Below, one piece after another: positions 30,741 to 38,190 of a stretch of 38,298 nt of DNA. This stretch comes from Bacillales bacterium (lineage in GTDB: Bacteria; Bacillota; Bacilli; Bacillales; DASSOY01), in the NCBI GenBank assembly GCA_035700025.1, contig DASSOY010000027.1, forward strand, positions 1-38,298, written 5' to 3'. Numbering within the stretch: the first letter of the stretch is position 1; each line of letters begins with the position of its first letter. The notes under the pieces were generated by a model. The model worked only from the letters and a program-made list of their open reading frames with translations, was not told the DNA's origin and searched no databases. Both the position numbers and the translations under genes were made by a program.

Positions 30741-33008
30741 TCAGCGCAGCACGGTGAAATCCCGCCATTCGGGCGGAAGCAGCGATTGATATTTCCGCTG
30801 TAAAAAACGATCGTCGATCAAAACGACGATGCCGTGATCGTCCTCAGAGCGAATCAAGCGGCCGCCGGCCTGCAAAACCTTCGTCATGCCGGGAAACACG
30901 TACGCATAATCATAGCCGTTCTTGCCTTCCTGTTGAAAGTGAGACTTAATAATGTCGCGCTCCAAACCGATTTGCGGCAAGCCGACACCAACGACAAATA
31001 CCCCGTTCAGCCGGTCTCCCTTCAAGTCGACCCCTTCGGAAAAAACACCGCCCAAAACCGCAAAACCGATGAGCGTCTCCGCCTTTTGCGATTGAAATTT
31101 CGATAAAAATTCATCCCGATCCGCTTCCGACATGTTTGGGTCTTGCACGAGGGTCGAAACATCCGGGTAAGCCTCCGAGAAAGCATCATACACGTTGTAC
31201 AAATAGTGATAAGAAGGAAAAAACACGAGATGGTTGCCCGGATGCCGTTCGGTAAGCTCATGAATCGATTGCACAATCGCAGGCAATGTTTGCTCACGGT
31301 CGCGAAATCGCGTCGAGTGCGGAAGCACGTACACTTGCACGTTTTCCGGCGGGAAAGGCGACGGAATTTCGATAAAATAATCGTCAGCATCGCCCCCGAG
31401 CATATCCGTATAATAGCCGGCCGGCACAAGCGTTGCCGAAAAATACACCTTCGCGCGGTAATTCTTCCCCGCCTTCTGCAGCAAATGCGACGGATCCAAA
31501 CAAAACAGCTTCACGTGCACGTCGCTCCGCTCCGCTTCCACGTACGTCACGTAACGCTCGTCGTACAATTTGGCCACTTTCACAAACCCGTGCGCGGCAA
31601 AATACACATCGAGCAAGAGCGCATCGCCATTTTGCTTCAAGAGCTCTTTTTCAGCGGCCGCAATAAACCCGTCGAGCAGCGATACGAGCTCTTCATCAAG
31701 CTCCTTCACGCTTTCGCCCGCATGCTGCTTCTTCATGAAAAGCAAATGATCGTTCACCGCTTTCGCGGCCTCACGCACATCCCCGCGAAACTCACGTTTC
31801 ACGGCCAAGAAATCCGCCTTCCGCAGCGACGCGGAAAACATCTCCCGCGCGCGGTCGACCAAGTTGTGCGCCTCGTCGATCAACAGCACCGTGCGGCGCT
31901 TCTCCTCCTCGTACAGCCGGTTCAACGACACGCGCGGGTCGAACAAGTAGTTGTAGTCGCAGATGACCGCGTCGGCCGCGTACGACAAGTCGAGCGAAAA
32001 CTCGAACGGACACACGGTATGCTTCCTCGCGTACCGCTCGATCACGTCCCGTGTCATCCGCGTTTCGTTCTCCAAAATATCGCTCACCGCATCGTTGATG
32101 CGGTCATAGTACCCATCGGCGAATTCGCAATGCTCCTTCGTGCAAATCGTCTCCTCCTTGAAGCACACCTTCTGCTTCGCCGTAATCGTCGTCGACCGCA
32201 TGCACAAGCCTTTCGCCTCCAGGAGCGCCAGCGTTTCCTCGGCGTTCTCCTTCGTCGTCGACTTCGCCGTCAAATAGAAAAGGCGTTCCGCCTTTCCTTC
32301 ACCCATCGCCTTCACCGCCGGAAACACCGTGGACACGGTTTTCCCGGTTCCCGTCGGCGCGTTCGCGAATAAATTTTTTTCCTCGTCAATCGTCCGATAG
32401 ACCGCGCCGGCAAACTTGCGCTGGCCTTTTCGGTACGCCTCAAACGGAAACGGCAAATCCACGATGCTCTCGCGCCGCTTCTCCTTCAGCTCATGCACCA
32501 ACATCGCAAAAGGCGCGTACCCTTTCACCATTTCCATCACAAATTCGCTGAGCGCCGCAAAGCTGAACGTCTTCCGAAACGTCCGCCGTTCATCACTTTC
32601 CGTATGCACATACGTCAATTGAACGATCATCTCCGAGCGATCGTTCTCCCCCGCATACATATACGCATAAAACTGTGCTTGCGCCCAGTGCACCGGATAC
32701 GAATCTTCCTCGATGTCCTCCAGCGTGCCCGCCTTCGATTTGATTTCATCGATGACGACATCCTCACCTTCGAACAAAATGCCGTCCGCGCGGCCGTCCA
32801 CCGAAAAAACAAACTCTTCGTATGTCAGCTCCGTTTGCAAATAAACTTCCTTCAAGTCGGCCTCAGCGTACGTTTTTTGAACGCGTTGATGTGCCCGCGT
32901 ACCTTCCGTAAGCGAGCTCGCCGCCCGAAACCGCGAATCGATGCTTCCGCTCCGGTGCACGTATTCCACGAGCGACCGGACCGATTCCCTTATCGTCGTC
33001 ACATGCAT
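30741..33008 (-). CDS. RecB-type nuclease fused to XPD/DinG-type ATP-dependent DNA helicase
   Basis: The product (759 residues in the longest frame) starts with a PD-(D/E)XK nuclease domain: His43 in GTRAHQ, Asp79 in GRADGI, VVIDEIKSK (Asp91, Lys94) and the QAQFYAY motif, the RecB/AddB/Cas4 pattern. A superfamily 2 helicase follows: Walker A APTGTGKT (221-228), four Cys residues (VCFKEE, ICTKEHC, TVCPFEF) that fit the XPD iron-sulphur cluster, the DEAH box LLIDEAHNL, and C-terminal VGVGLPQIG and QAGGRLIRSEDD. It should unwind DNA 5'-3' and possibly cut it in repair. Starts at 33020, 33008 or GTG 33002 all lack a strong ribosome site; a TACAAT box lies at about 33022-33027. Confidence 0.9.
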   Translation of the reverse strand: MHVTTIRESVRSLVEYVHRSGSIDSRFRAASSLTEGTRAHQRVQKTYAEADLKEVYLQTELTYEEFVFSVDGRADGILFEGEDVVIDEIKSKAGTLEDIEEDSYPVHWAQAQFYAYMYAGENDRSEMIVQLTYVHTESDERRTFRKTFSFAALSEFVMEMVKGYAPFAMLVHELKEKRRESIVDLPFPFEAYRKGQRKFAGAVYRTIDEEKNLFANAPTGTGKTVSTVFPAVKAMGEGKAERLFYLTAKSTTKENAEETLALLEAKGLCMRSTTITAKQKVCFKEETICTKEHCEFADGYYDRINDAVSDILENETRMTRDVIERYARKHTVCPFEFSLDLSYAADAVICDYNYLFDPRVSLNRLYEEEKRRTVLLIDEAHNLVDRAREMFSASLRKADFLAVKREFRGDVREAAKAVNDHLLFMKKQHAGESVKELDEELVSLLDGFIAAAEKELLKQNGDALLLDVYFAAHGFVKVAKLYDERYVTYVEAERSDVHVKLFCLDPSHLLQKAGKNYRAKVYFSATLVPAGYYTDMLGGDADDYFIEIPSPFPPENVQVYVLPHSTRFRDREQTLPAIVQSIHELTERHPGNHLVFFPSYHYLYNVYDAFSEAYPDVSTLVQDPNMSEADRDEFLSKFQSQKAETLIGFAVLGGVFSEGVDLKGDRLNGVFVVGVGLPQIGLERDIIKSHFQQEGKNGYDYAYVFPGMTKVLQAGGRLIRSEDDHGIVVLIDDRFLQRKYQSLLPPEWRDFTVLR

Positions 33009-33072
33009 CACCAAAATCATTGTACCATTAAAACATTCACTTTGAGCCGCCGGTTCCCGTCAAAACTGCCAG

Positions 33073-33831
33073 CTATTCAGCCTGAATGATAAACCGATTT
33101 TGTCTTACCTCGAAATAACCGTGCTCCTTGATCGAAAGGTGGATATCATACAATTTTTCCAGATAATCCTCGACCTTAAAACCGCCGGGAATTTGCCACG
33201 GAATCGCCTTCAAATAATACACGAGCGCCCCGATATCGTAAAACCGCTGCACCGGGGAATGTTTTTGAAAGTCGACAACCCGAAAGCCATGATCTTTCAG
33301 CTCATTGACGGCATATTCCAAGTTCCAATGAATGAATTCGTCGTTAAAAGGCGCCCCGAGCCGCTCATTGATGTCATGGCAATCATTTCCCCCAACTTGC
33401 TGCGTAATAAAAGTACCGCCGTCTTCCAAAACCCTTCGCACTTCTGCAGCCGAATAAGATTCGTGACGATTGATGATCAAATCAAACGGATCGTCTTCAA
33501 AAGGAAGCTTTTCATCTTCATACACTTGAAAAACCTCGACGCCAAGTGGTTCAAGCCATCCCTTCGCAATCGGAACATTCGGGGCATACCCTTCCGTCGC
33601 ACAAACGCGCGCAGGCAACGGCCGCAATTTCGATAAAAATTCTCCCCCGCCGGTCCCCATGTCGAGCATGCTGTTCGCCTTTGGCAAGGAAGCACTCACG
33701 ATACTGCCGTAAGACCAGGGAAGCATCCCGGACTGAACTCGGTCCGTTTCTGTCAAAAAAGAAAAATCCCAACCTGAGAACCTTTCATTCGCATCCTTCA
33801 ACAAACTAAGAAACTCAACATCGTATTTCAT
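33073..33831 (-). CDS. Class I SAM-dependent methyltransferase
   Basis: The 252-residue product shows SAM motif I at about 55-66 (MLDMGTGGGEFL), a motif II acidic residue in CATEGYAP, the FDLIINRHESY segment of motif IV, and VRRVLEDGGTFITQQVGG, typical of motif VI. Asn-Arg-His after the acidic strand marks it as one of the RlmA-like or small-molecule methyltransferases; the target is not evident. The ATG at 33831 is chosen because GAGGAGG stands five to six bases upstream, although the frame is open to 33975. It lies downstream of nothing on its strand and divergent from the DUF1360 gene. Confidence 0.85.
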   Translation of the reverse strand: MKYDVEFLSLLKDANERFSGWDFSFLTETDRVQSGMLPWSYGSIVSASLPKANSMLDMGTGGGEFLSKLRPLPARVCATEGYAPNVPIAKGWLEPLGVEVFQVYEDEKLPFEDDPFDLIINRHESYSAAEVRRVLEDGGTFITQQVGGNDCHDINERLGAPFNDEFIHWNLEYAVNELKDHGFRVVDFQKHSPVQRFYDIGALVYYLKAIPWQIPGGFKVEDYLEKLYDIHLSIKEHGYFEVRQNRFIIQAE

Positions 33832-33937
33832 CGCGGCCTCCTCAACAGCAATTTTTCGTAAAAAAACTAGCGCCAACACAATCAAACGGATATGTACATA
33901 CGTATAATGATACAAGTTCTCGACAGGGGGGTGAACG

Positions 33938-34276
33938 ATGGGTAATGGTTCCTGGCTGGATTTTCTCGTCCTCATACTCGCTTCCTTTCGATTGACGCAT
34001 CTCGTCGTCTACGACGACATTACGGCTTTCCTGAGAAAACCGTTCTTGACAATCCATGAGGAAACGGACGAGGCGGGAAACGTGAGTGAACGCGTGGAAG
34101 TGAAAGGAAGCGGCTTGAAAAATTGGCTCGGGCGGCTGCTCGCTTGTCATTGGTGTGCGGGCGTTTGGTCGGGGGCATGCCTCGTTTTGCTTTATTGGTT
34201 CGTCCCGCAAATGTATCCGCTCCTGCTCATTCTTGCCGTGGCGGGGGCTGCCGCGATCATTGAATCACGTCTCTAA
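33938..34276 (+). CDS. DUF1360 small membrane protein
   Basis: The 112-residue product fits the DUF1360 family: an N-terminal hydrophobic helix with the conserved LASFRLTHLVVYDDIT segment, a charged middle (about 35-60), the CHWCAGVWSG motif with two Cys residues, and a C-terminal helix pair ending ALIES-type (AAAIIESRL). The family is widespread in spore-forming Bacillota and its function is not known. The ATG follows GGGGGGTGA. A TATAAT box lies 30 bases upstream (33903-33908) without a clear -35 box. A 39-residue Cys/Gly gene follows 26 bases later on the same transcript. Confidence 0.85.
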   Translation: MGNGSWLDFLVLILASFRLTHLVVYDDITAFLRKPFLTIHEETDEAGNVSERVEVKGSGLKNWLGRLLACHWCAGVWSGACLVLLYWFVPQMYPLLLILAVAGAAAIIESRL

Positions 34277-34302
34277 CCGCCGTTCGAGGAGGTGAAGGCA
34301 AA

Positions 34303-34422
34303 ATGAACCGGAAAGCGACGCACAGAAGCAAGGGAGGGTGCGGCTGCGGAAAGAAAAGACGAATGGTACCAGCGAGACCAAGCAAACCGCTGCGTACGAT
34401 CACAAATCGGAACACGGACTAG
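34303..34422 (+). CDS. Tiny basic Cys/Gly protein (39 residues)
   Basis: The frame encodes MNRKATHRSKGGCGCGKKRR, then MVPARPSKPLRTI and a short polar tail. It has a very good ribosome site (GAGGAGGTGAAGG) and a terminator right after the stop codon, so it is probably expressed with the DUF1360 gene. The CGCG motif in a strongly basic context resembles small metal-binding or spore-associated peptides, but I do not recognise a family. Confidence 0.62.
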   Translation: MNRKATHRSKGGCGCGKKRRMVPARPSKPLRTITNRNTD

Positions 34423-34428
34423 TACGCC

Positions 34429-34464
34429 AAAAACGGCTTCGCGCAACAGCGGCCGTTTTTTTTT
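34429..34464. terminator. Bidirectional terminator between convergent genes
   Basis: AAAAACGGC and GCCGTTTTT flank a 14-base loop, and the plus-strand arm runs into nine T residues. The minus strand is flanked by a matching T run, so it can serve both the plus-strand miniprotein gene and the minus-strand kinase gene. Confidence 0.85.
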
Positions 34465-34999
34465 ATAAAATTTTCCCTTCCAAAGGCGCTCGCCGCAAAA
34501 TTTCGTCGACCGTTTCCTCTGCCGTCAGCCTCGTCGAATCCAACCAAAGCCCGCGTTTTTCCGTTTCTTCGTGAAGCACACGGTTCAACTGCTCGATCGC
34601 GAACCGCCCGTACCCGGTTTTGCCACGCCTGGCTTCACGCCTGGCAACCTCAGCGGCGTCCGGACAAAGCACTGTCAAATACAAGGGACGCGCCGAAATG
34701 AGTTGCAACATTTCATTCAACATCGGGCCGATGATGACATCTTGCAAAACGACAGAAAACCCTGCCGTAAAATACGTTTCCGCCGACGACGCCGCCAATT
34801 GATACCGCAGCCGCAGCTGCTTGAACGCCTCCGCCGACGCCTCGGCCGCCATTTCCTCCCGGCCTGAGACGATCATTTTCCGAAACACATCCCCGCGCAC
34901 ATGCACCGATTTCTCCAACCGCTCGGCCAGCAACTGGCCGACCGTCGATTTCCCTGACGCCATAATTCCCGTAATCAAATAGAGTGCCGGCGTATCCAT
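34463..34999 (-). CDS. P-loop kinase-like protein (AAA_33-type)
   Basis: The 178-residue product begins MDTPALYLITGIMASGKSTV with the Walker A loop GIMASGKST at 11-19. VHVRGDVFRKMI and VVLQDVIIG supply the Asp residues of the nucleotide site, and LTVLCPDAAEVARREARRGKTGY carries the Arg-rich lid. These are features of small kinases related to gluconate, shikimate or chloramphenicol phosphotransferase kinases. The substrate is not evident. The ATG at 34999 is behind AAAGGAGG, and its A overlaps the TGA of the GNAT gene, so the two are co-translated. Confidence 0.85.
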   Translation of the reverse strand: MDTPALYLITGIMASGKSTVGQLLAERLEKSVHVRGDVFRKMIVSGREEMAAEASAEAFKQLRLRYQLAASSAETYFTAGFSVVLQDVIIGPMLNEMLQLISARPLYLTVLCPDAAEVARREARRGKTGYGRFAIEQLNRVLHEETEKRGLWLDSTRLTAEETVDEILRRAPLEGKIL

Positions 35000-35514
35000 C
35001 ACTCGTCCTCCTTTCGAATCGCGTAAAGCGCCAATCGCCGCCCCCACTTCTCTACCGTCCGTTCAAACGTCATCCCGATTCGCTTCGCCACGCGTATCGA
35101 CCGCTCATTTGCCGGCGCGATCAGCGAAACCAACCGCTCAAACCCGAGTTCCCTGAACCCGTATGCCTTACACGCGTTTGCCCCTTCCGTCGCCAACCCT
35201 TTTCCCCAATGCTCCCTCACAAACAAATAGCCGATCTCAACTTCCTGAATGCCTTCCACTTCCTGCAATACGAGCCCGACCTGGCCGGCGAATGCGCCGC
35301 TCGCTTTCCATTCGGCGCTCCATAAACCGATGCCGAACTTCCGGTAGCTCTCCAAGTTCCAGCGAATCCACCGCACCGTTTCCTCGCGATTTTTCGTTGA
35401 CGGATAATGCTTCATCGCGATCGGATCTGAAAATATCCGCTGCAGCCGTTCCACGTCACCCATATGTAATTTCCGCAAGTGCATGCGTTCCGTGCTCAAA
35501 ACAATGTCTTTCAC
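34999..35514 (-). CDS. GNAT acetyltransferase, RimJ/RimL type
   Basis: The 171-residue product matches Acetyltransf_3 proteins: MHLRKLHMGDVERLQRIFSD at the start, FAGQVGLVLQEVEGIQEVEIGYLF in the centre, the acetyl-CoA-binding REHWGKGLATEGANA segment, and SIRVAKRIGMTFE near the end. It would transfer acetyl groups to a protein N terminus or small amine; the target is not evident. The start codon is GTG with GAGGTGA just upstream. It overlaps the kinase gene by one base and follows the YdeI-like gene by 35 bp. Confidence 0.92.
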   Translation of the reverse strand: MKDIVLSTERMHLRKLHMGDVERLQRIFSDPIAMKHYPSTKNREETVRWIRWNLESYRKFGIGLWSAEWKASGAFAGQVGLVLQEVEGIQEVEIGYLFVREHWGKGLATEGANACKAYGFRELGFERLVSLIAPANERSIRVAKRIGMTFERTVEKWGRRLALYAIRKEDE

Positions 35515-35549
35515 ACTTTCACCTCAAAATATCACGGTTGCTTTTGGCA

Positions 35550-36128
35550 TCACTGATGGATCTTCTCTCCACGCTCCAGCATCTCCACATATTTCTCGAT
35601 CCGCTTCCGCCTCGTCTCCGCCCGCTTCGCGCTCCCAACCCTGTACAGCACCGCATAGCGGTTCGCGCTGTCCAGCGTCTCAAAAAACGCCTTCGCCTTC
35701 GGCCGCGCCGCTAACGCGGCCGCCAAATCCTCCGGCACCTCCGCGCGGCTTTGCGGTGCATACGCCTGCACCCAGCGCCCGCTCGCTTTCGCCGCCTCCA
35801 CCGCCGCAACGCCTGACGGCTTCATGCGCCCGGCGGCCAGCAGCTCCTCCGCTTTCACTTTGTTCACTTCCGACCAGACGCTGTCGCGTCCGCGCGGCGT
35901 GAATCGCTGCAGCCAGAGCTGCTCATCGTACGCTTTTTTCTGGCTGTCGATCCAGCCATAACAAAGCGCACTTTCCACCGCTTCCGCATACGTCACGGTC
36001 TCGACACATGAGCCTTTCTTCGCGATCTGCAGCCAAATGCCGTCGGAGACGGCATGGTTTTCCTCCAGCCAGGCCTCAAACGCCAGTTGGTCTTCGACGA
36101 GCAGCAACGGCAGTTCTTTTTTAGCCAA
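35550..36128 (-). CDS. YdeI/OmpD-associated family protein
   Basis: The 192-residue product has the full YdeI-like pattern: ELPLLLVEDQLAFEAWLEEN, SDGIWLQIAKKGS, ALCYGWIDSQKKAYDEQLWLQRFTPR, WSEVNKVKAEELLAAGRM and LDSANRYAVLYRVGSAKRAETRRKRIEKYVEML. In other bacteria the family is linked with tolerance to antimicrobial peptides, but its biochemical role is open. The TTG at 36128 is chosen because GGAGGGG lies eight bases upstream; it overlaps the last codons of the Nudix frame. The GC-rich 35.5-36.0 kb stretch is the most GC-rich part of the window along with the helicase gene. Confidence 0.88.
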   Translation of the reverse strand: MAKKELPLLLVEDQLAFEAWLEENHAVSDGIWLQIAKKGSCVETVTYAEAVESALCYGWIDSQKKAYDEQLWLQRFTPRGRDSVWSEVNKVKAEELLAAGRMKPSGVAAVEAAKASGRWVQAYAPQSRAEVPEDLAAALAARPKAKAFFETLDSANRYAVLYRVGSAKRAETRRKRIEKYVEMLERGEKIHQ

Positions 36129-36680
36129 TGTCGGTTCCCCTCCTATAAGCATCCGCGAGCTTGTATAATTCAGCAATATCCTGGCGGTCCTCGGCTTCAA
36201 ACCGGCGCACCGCCTCATCGAGCCTCACCTTTTCCACCGCAATGACTTGCTCGCCGTCTTCAGGATTCGACGGCTCCGCAACAAGATCTACCTCACCAAC
36301 TCCAACTAGGCGTACAAAATGGGGATGAGGGATATGCGGTTTATAAGGTTGATCCGCGGTTGACGTACAATCGAATTGGCCAATCAGCTCGAAAGATTTC
36401 AACTCGCCGCCAGTTCCTCCATCATTTCCCGACGAAGCGTCTCACGATAATGCTCCCCTGCCTCAAGCGTTCCGCCCGGCAGCTCCCCATCGCCATCTGC
36501 GATTTGGAACACAACGTAATCCTCACCGGAATACGGGATGATGCTTACATTGCTGACAATTTGCTCGTCAATCGAAGCATCTTCGCGCAACAAACGAAAC
36601 CTGGCTTGCACGACACCCCACTTCACTACTGTAGACAATGCCGGATACCCTTTTTCCCAGAACGGTTCCCGCCCCCTCAT
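36121..36680 (-). pseudogene. Nudix hydrolase gene with a frameshift
   Basis: Two adjacent frames add up to one Nudix protein. The first (36680-36399, 93 residues) holds the domain start and the Nudix box GGTLEAGEHYRETLRREMMEEL, with Ala where the box usually has Gly, then stops at EELAAS. The second frame (from 36402 down to 36121) continues seamlessly with KSFELIGQFDCTSTADQPYK and the C-terminal part. One missing T around 36399-36403 (AGTTGA instead of AGTTTGA) would account for the break. It is either a real inactivating mutation or a sequencing error. The ATG has GAGGAG upstream, 13 bases after the PaiB-like gene. Confidence 0.8.
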
Positions 36681-36693
36681 TCGCTCACTCCTC

Positions 36694-37299
36694 TTACATC
36701 TGCTCCCTCATCATCCGCGCCAGCGCCAGCGCATCCTCGCTTCCGATCTTCTCCAGCTCGTGTGCGACCCGCTCACGCCGCTCTTTCGGATGGTTTTGGT
36801 TCAATTTCCATTTGCCTTCGAGTTCATCGATGCGGAGTCGAAAACCGACAACGCCGCCAAGCATCCGCTCAATGTAACGTTCGTTCGTCTCATCGATGTG
36901 GTACGCGCTTTCCGGGGATTCATAAAACGAAACCATCCGATTCATGATCTCCATCATCTCTTCCGTATCCGAAACGCGCTCCAAACGCCCGCGCACATGC
37001 ACCGTCACGTAGTCCCATGTCGGTACAGACCGATTCGTTTCGTACCAAGAGGACGAAACATAATGATGCGGCCCTTGAAAGACGGCTAACACCTCTTGAT
37101 CCCAAATGTCCCGCCATTGCGGATTCGCCTTGGCAAAATGCGCAAGCAAGCAGCCGCTCTCGCGATCGACGAGAAACGGCAAATGCGTCGCCTCCGGGCG
37201 CCCGTCATGGTTGGAAAACAATACCCCGAAACTATGCTCCTCAATAAACGACAAAAGAACGTCCTCATCCGCCACTTTGAAATGCCTCGGCAAGTACAT
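36694..37299 (-). CDS. paiB: FMN-binding PaiB-like regulator
   Basis: The 201-residue product shows the PaiB pattern: MYLPRHFKVADEDVLLSFI at the start, FGVLFSNHDGRPEATHLPFLVD, GCLLAHFAKANPQW, VLAVFQGPHHYVSSSWYE, VPTWDYVTVHVRGRLE and KWKLNQNHPKERR. The fold is a split-barrel flavin-binding domain. In B. subtilis PaiB works with the acetyltransferase PaiA as a negative regulator of degradative enzymes and sporulation. The ATG at 37299 has GAGGT six bases upstream; the frame continues to 37332 without a better site. Confidence 0.9.
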   Translation of the reverse strand: MYLPRHFKVADEDVLLSFIEEHSFGVLFSNHDGRPEATHLPFLVDRESGCLLAHFAKANPQWRDIWDQEVLAVFQGPHHYVSSSWYETNRSVPTWDYVTVHVRGRLERVSDTEEMMEIMNRMVSFYESPESAYHIDETNERYIERMLGGVVGFRLRIDELEGKWKLNQNHPKERRERVAHELEKIGSEDALALARMMREQM

Positions 37300-37350
37300 G
37301 CGTAACCTCTTTCCCCTAAATTTGTACCCCATATTTTTGGTTCATTTTTT

Positions 37351-37845
37351 TTATAATCGAACCATGTCATCCGGCGTAATCAAGTCAGTATCGATCGGCA
37401 CATAACCGAGCTGCCGCCCGATTTGCACGATTTGCCCCTTATGATGAAACTCGTGCGTGATCGTCTGCGTGAACAACCAGAGCACCGAGAGCACTTCAGG
37501 AACCTCATGCCCCGGCAGCGGACGACGCAACAATTCACCCGGCCGATCCCCGAATGTTTTCAAAAACGTTTCGACGAGCGCGTCCACCTCCTTGAACAAA
37601 GCTTTCATTTCCGGCAAACCGGCAATCTCTTCCCCTTTGACGACAGGGGCGTCCCATTCCAGCGCGTATCTCCCCAGCCACGCCTGGTAACAACCGGCGA
37701 TGTGCGCATGCAAGTTTCGAATCGACCCCCAGCCGACCTGTTCGAGCTCCTTAACGTAATCTTCCGGCGAAATGCGTTCACAGTACAAGAAAAGCCGTTC
37801 CCGCGTCTGACGAATCAAGTCATATTGACTATTCAACACCGACAT
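37351..37845 (-). CDS. DinB/YfiT-like metal-binding protein
   Basis: The 164-residue four-helix-bundle protein has the DinB-family metal residues: His46/His48 in NLHAHIAG and His131 with His134/135 in THEFHHKGQIVQIGRQLG. The family includes damage-inducible proteins and thiol-dependent S-transferases; the reaction of this member is not evident. The ATG is preceded by AGGAGG. It heads the run of accessory genes PaiB, Nudix, YdeI, GNAT and kinase, all on the same strand with gaps of 0-51 bp. Confidence 0.9.
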   Translation of the reverse strand: MSVLNSQYDLIRQTRERLFLYCERISPEDYVKELEQVGWGSIRNLHAHIAGCYQAWLGRYALEWDAPVVKGEEIAGLPEMKALFKEVDALVETFLKTFGDRPGELLRRPLPGHEVPEVLSVLWLFTQTITHEFHHKGQIVQIGRQLGYVPIDTDLITPDDMVRL

Positions 37846-37890
37846 TGGTCATCCCTCCTAGTAAGTTCAGTCTATTACAAAAAATCGCAG

Positions 37891-37937
37891 AAGAAAAAAG
37901 AAATCCGCCCTTGAGCGGAAAAATCACTCAAGGACGG
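37891..37937 (-). terminator. Terminator of the lmo0937-type gene
   Basis: CCGTCCTTGAG, an 11-base loop, then CTCAAGGGCGG pair over 11 bp with one wobble on the minus strand, followed by ATTTCTTTTTTCTT. It starts a few bases after the stop codon. Confidence 0.9.
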
Positions 37938-37942
37938 CACGT

Positions 37943-38086
37943 TCACGGCCTTCGACCGCGGGCCAGTTGGACAATCAACACGATGAGAGCGATCACGAGC
38001 AACAAGTGAATGAGCCCGCCGCCGATGTGAATCGTAAACCCAAACAACCATAAGATAATAAGGACAATAATGATAAACCAGAGCAT
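37943..38086 (-). CDS. lmo0937-family (DUF5670) membrane miniprotein
   Basis: The 47-residue product reads MLWFIIIVLIILWLFGFTIH then IGGGLIHLLLVIALIVLIVQ and a basic end LARGRRP: two hydrophobic helices separated by HIGGGLIH, exactly the layout of the lmo0937 family. The role is unknown; relatives are general-stress proteins. GAGGAGG lies five bases before the ATG. A GTTTCG-N13-GGGTAT box upstream points to sigma-B control. Confidence 0.88.
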   Translation of the reverse strand: MLWFIIIVLIILWLFGFTIHIGGGLIHLLLVIALIVLIVQLARGRRP

Positions 38087-38123
38087 CACTTTCCTCCTCG
38101 AGGTATGGCGTATTGCCTATAAA

Positions 38124-38148
38124 ATACCCGAAATTCCGGGAACGAAAC
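38124..38148 (-). promoter_or_regulatory. Sigma-B-type promoter of the lmo0937-type gene
   Basis: GTTTCG, 13 bp, GGGTAT on the minus strand. The -10 box is the full sigma-B consensus and the -35 box matches GTTTAA at four of six bases. It lies 38 bases before the start codon. Confidence 0.72.
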
Positions 38149-38190
38149 CTGGTTAGGATTAGGTAAAATTGACGCCGCAATCACCGACGG

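Noticed and set aside
33832..33975. 48-codon N-terminal extension of the methyltransferase
   Set aside because: A strong GAGGAGG site in front of MKYDVEFLSL and the lack of a site further up favour the shorter protein; the extension would also overlap the start region of the divergent DUF1360 gene.
34338..34574. 78-codon plus-strand frame through the terminator
   Set aside because: It crosses the bidirectional terminator, runs antisense into the kinase gene and overlaps the better supported 39-codon gene in another frame.
36399..36680. Programmed frameshifting as explanation for the split Nudix gene
   Set aside because: No slippery heptamer or downstream stimulatory structure is evident at the junction; a plain one-base loss explains it more simply.
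37875..38180. 101-codon minus-strand frame around the lmo0937-type gene
   Set aside because: It is in a different frame, reads through the sigma-B promoter and the terminator, and has no ribosome site; the 47-codon frame has all expected signals and a known family pattern.
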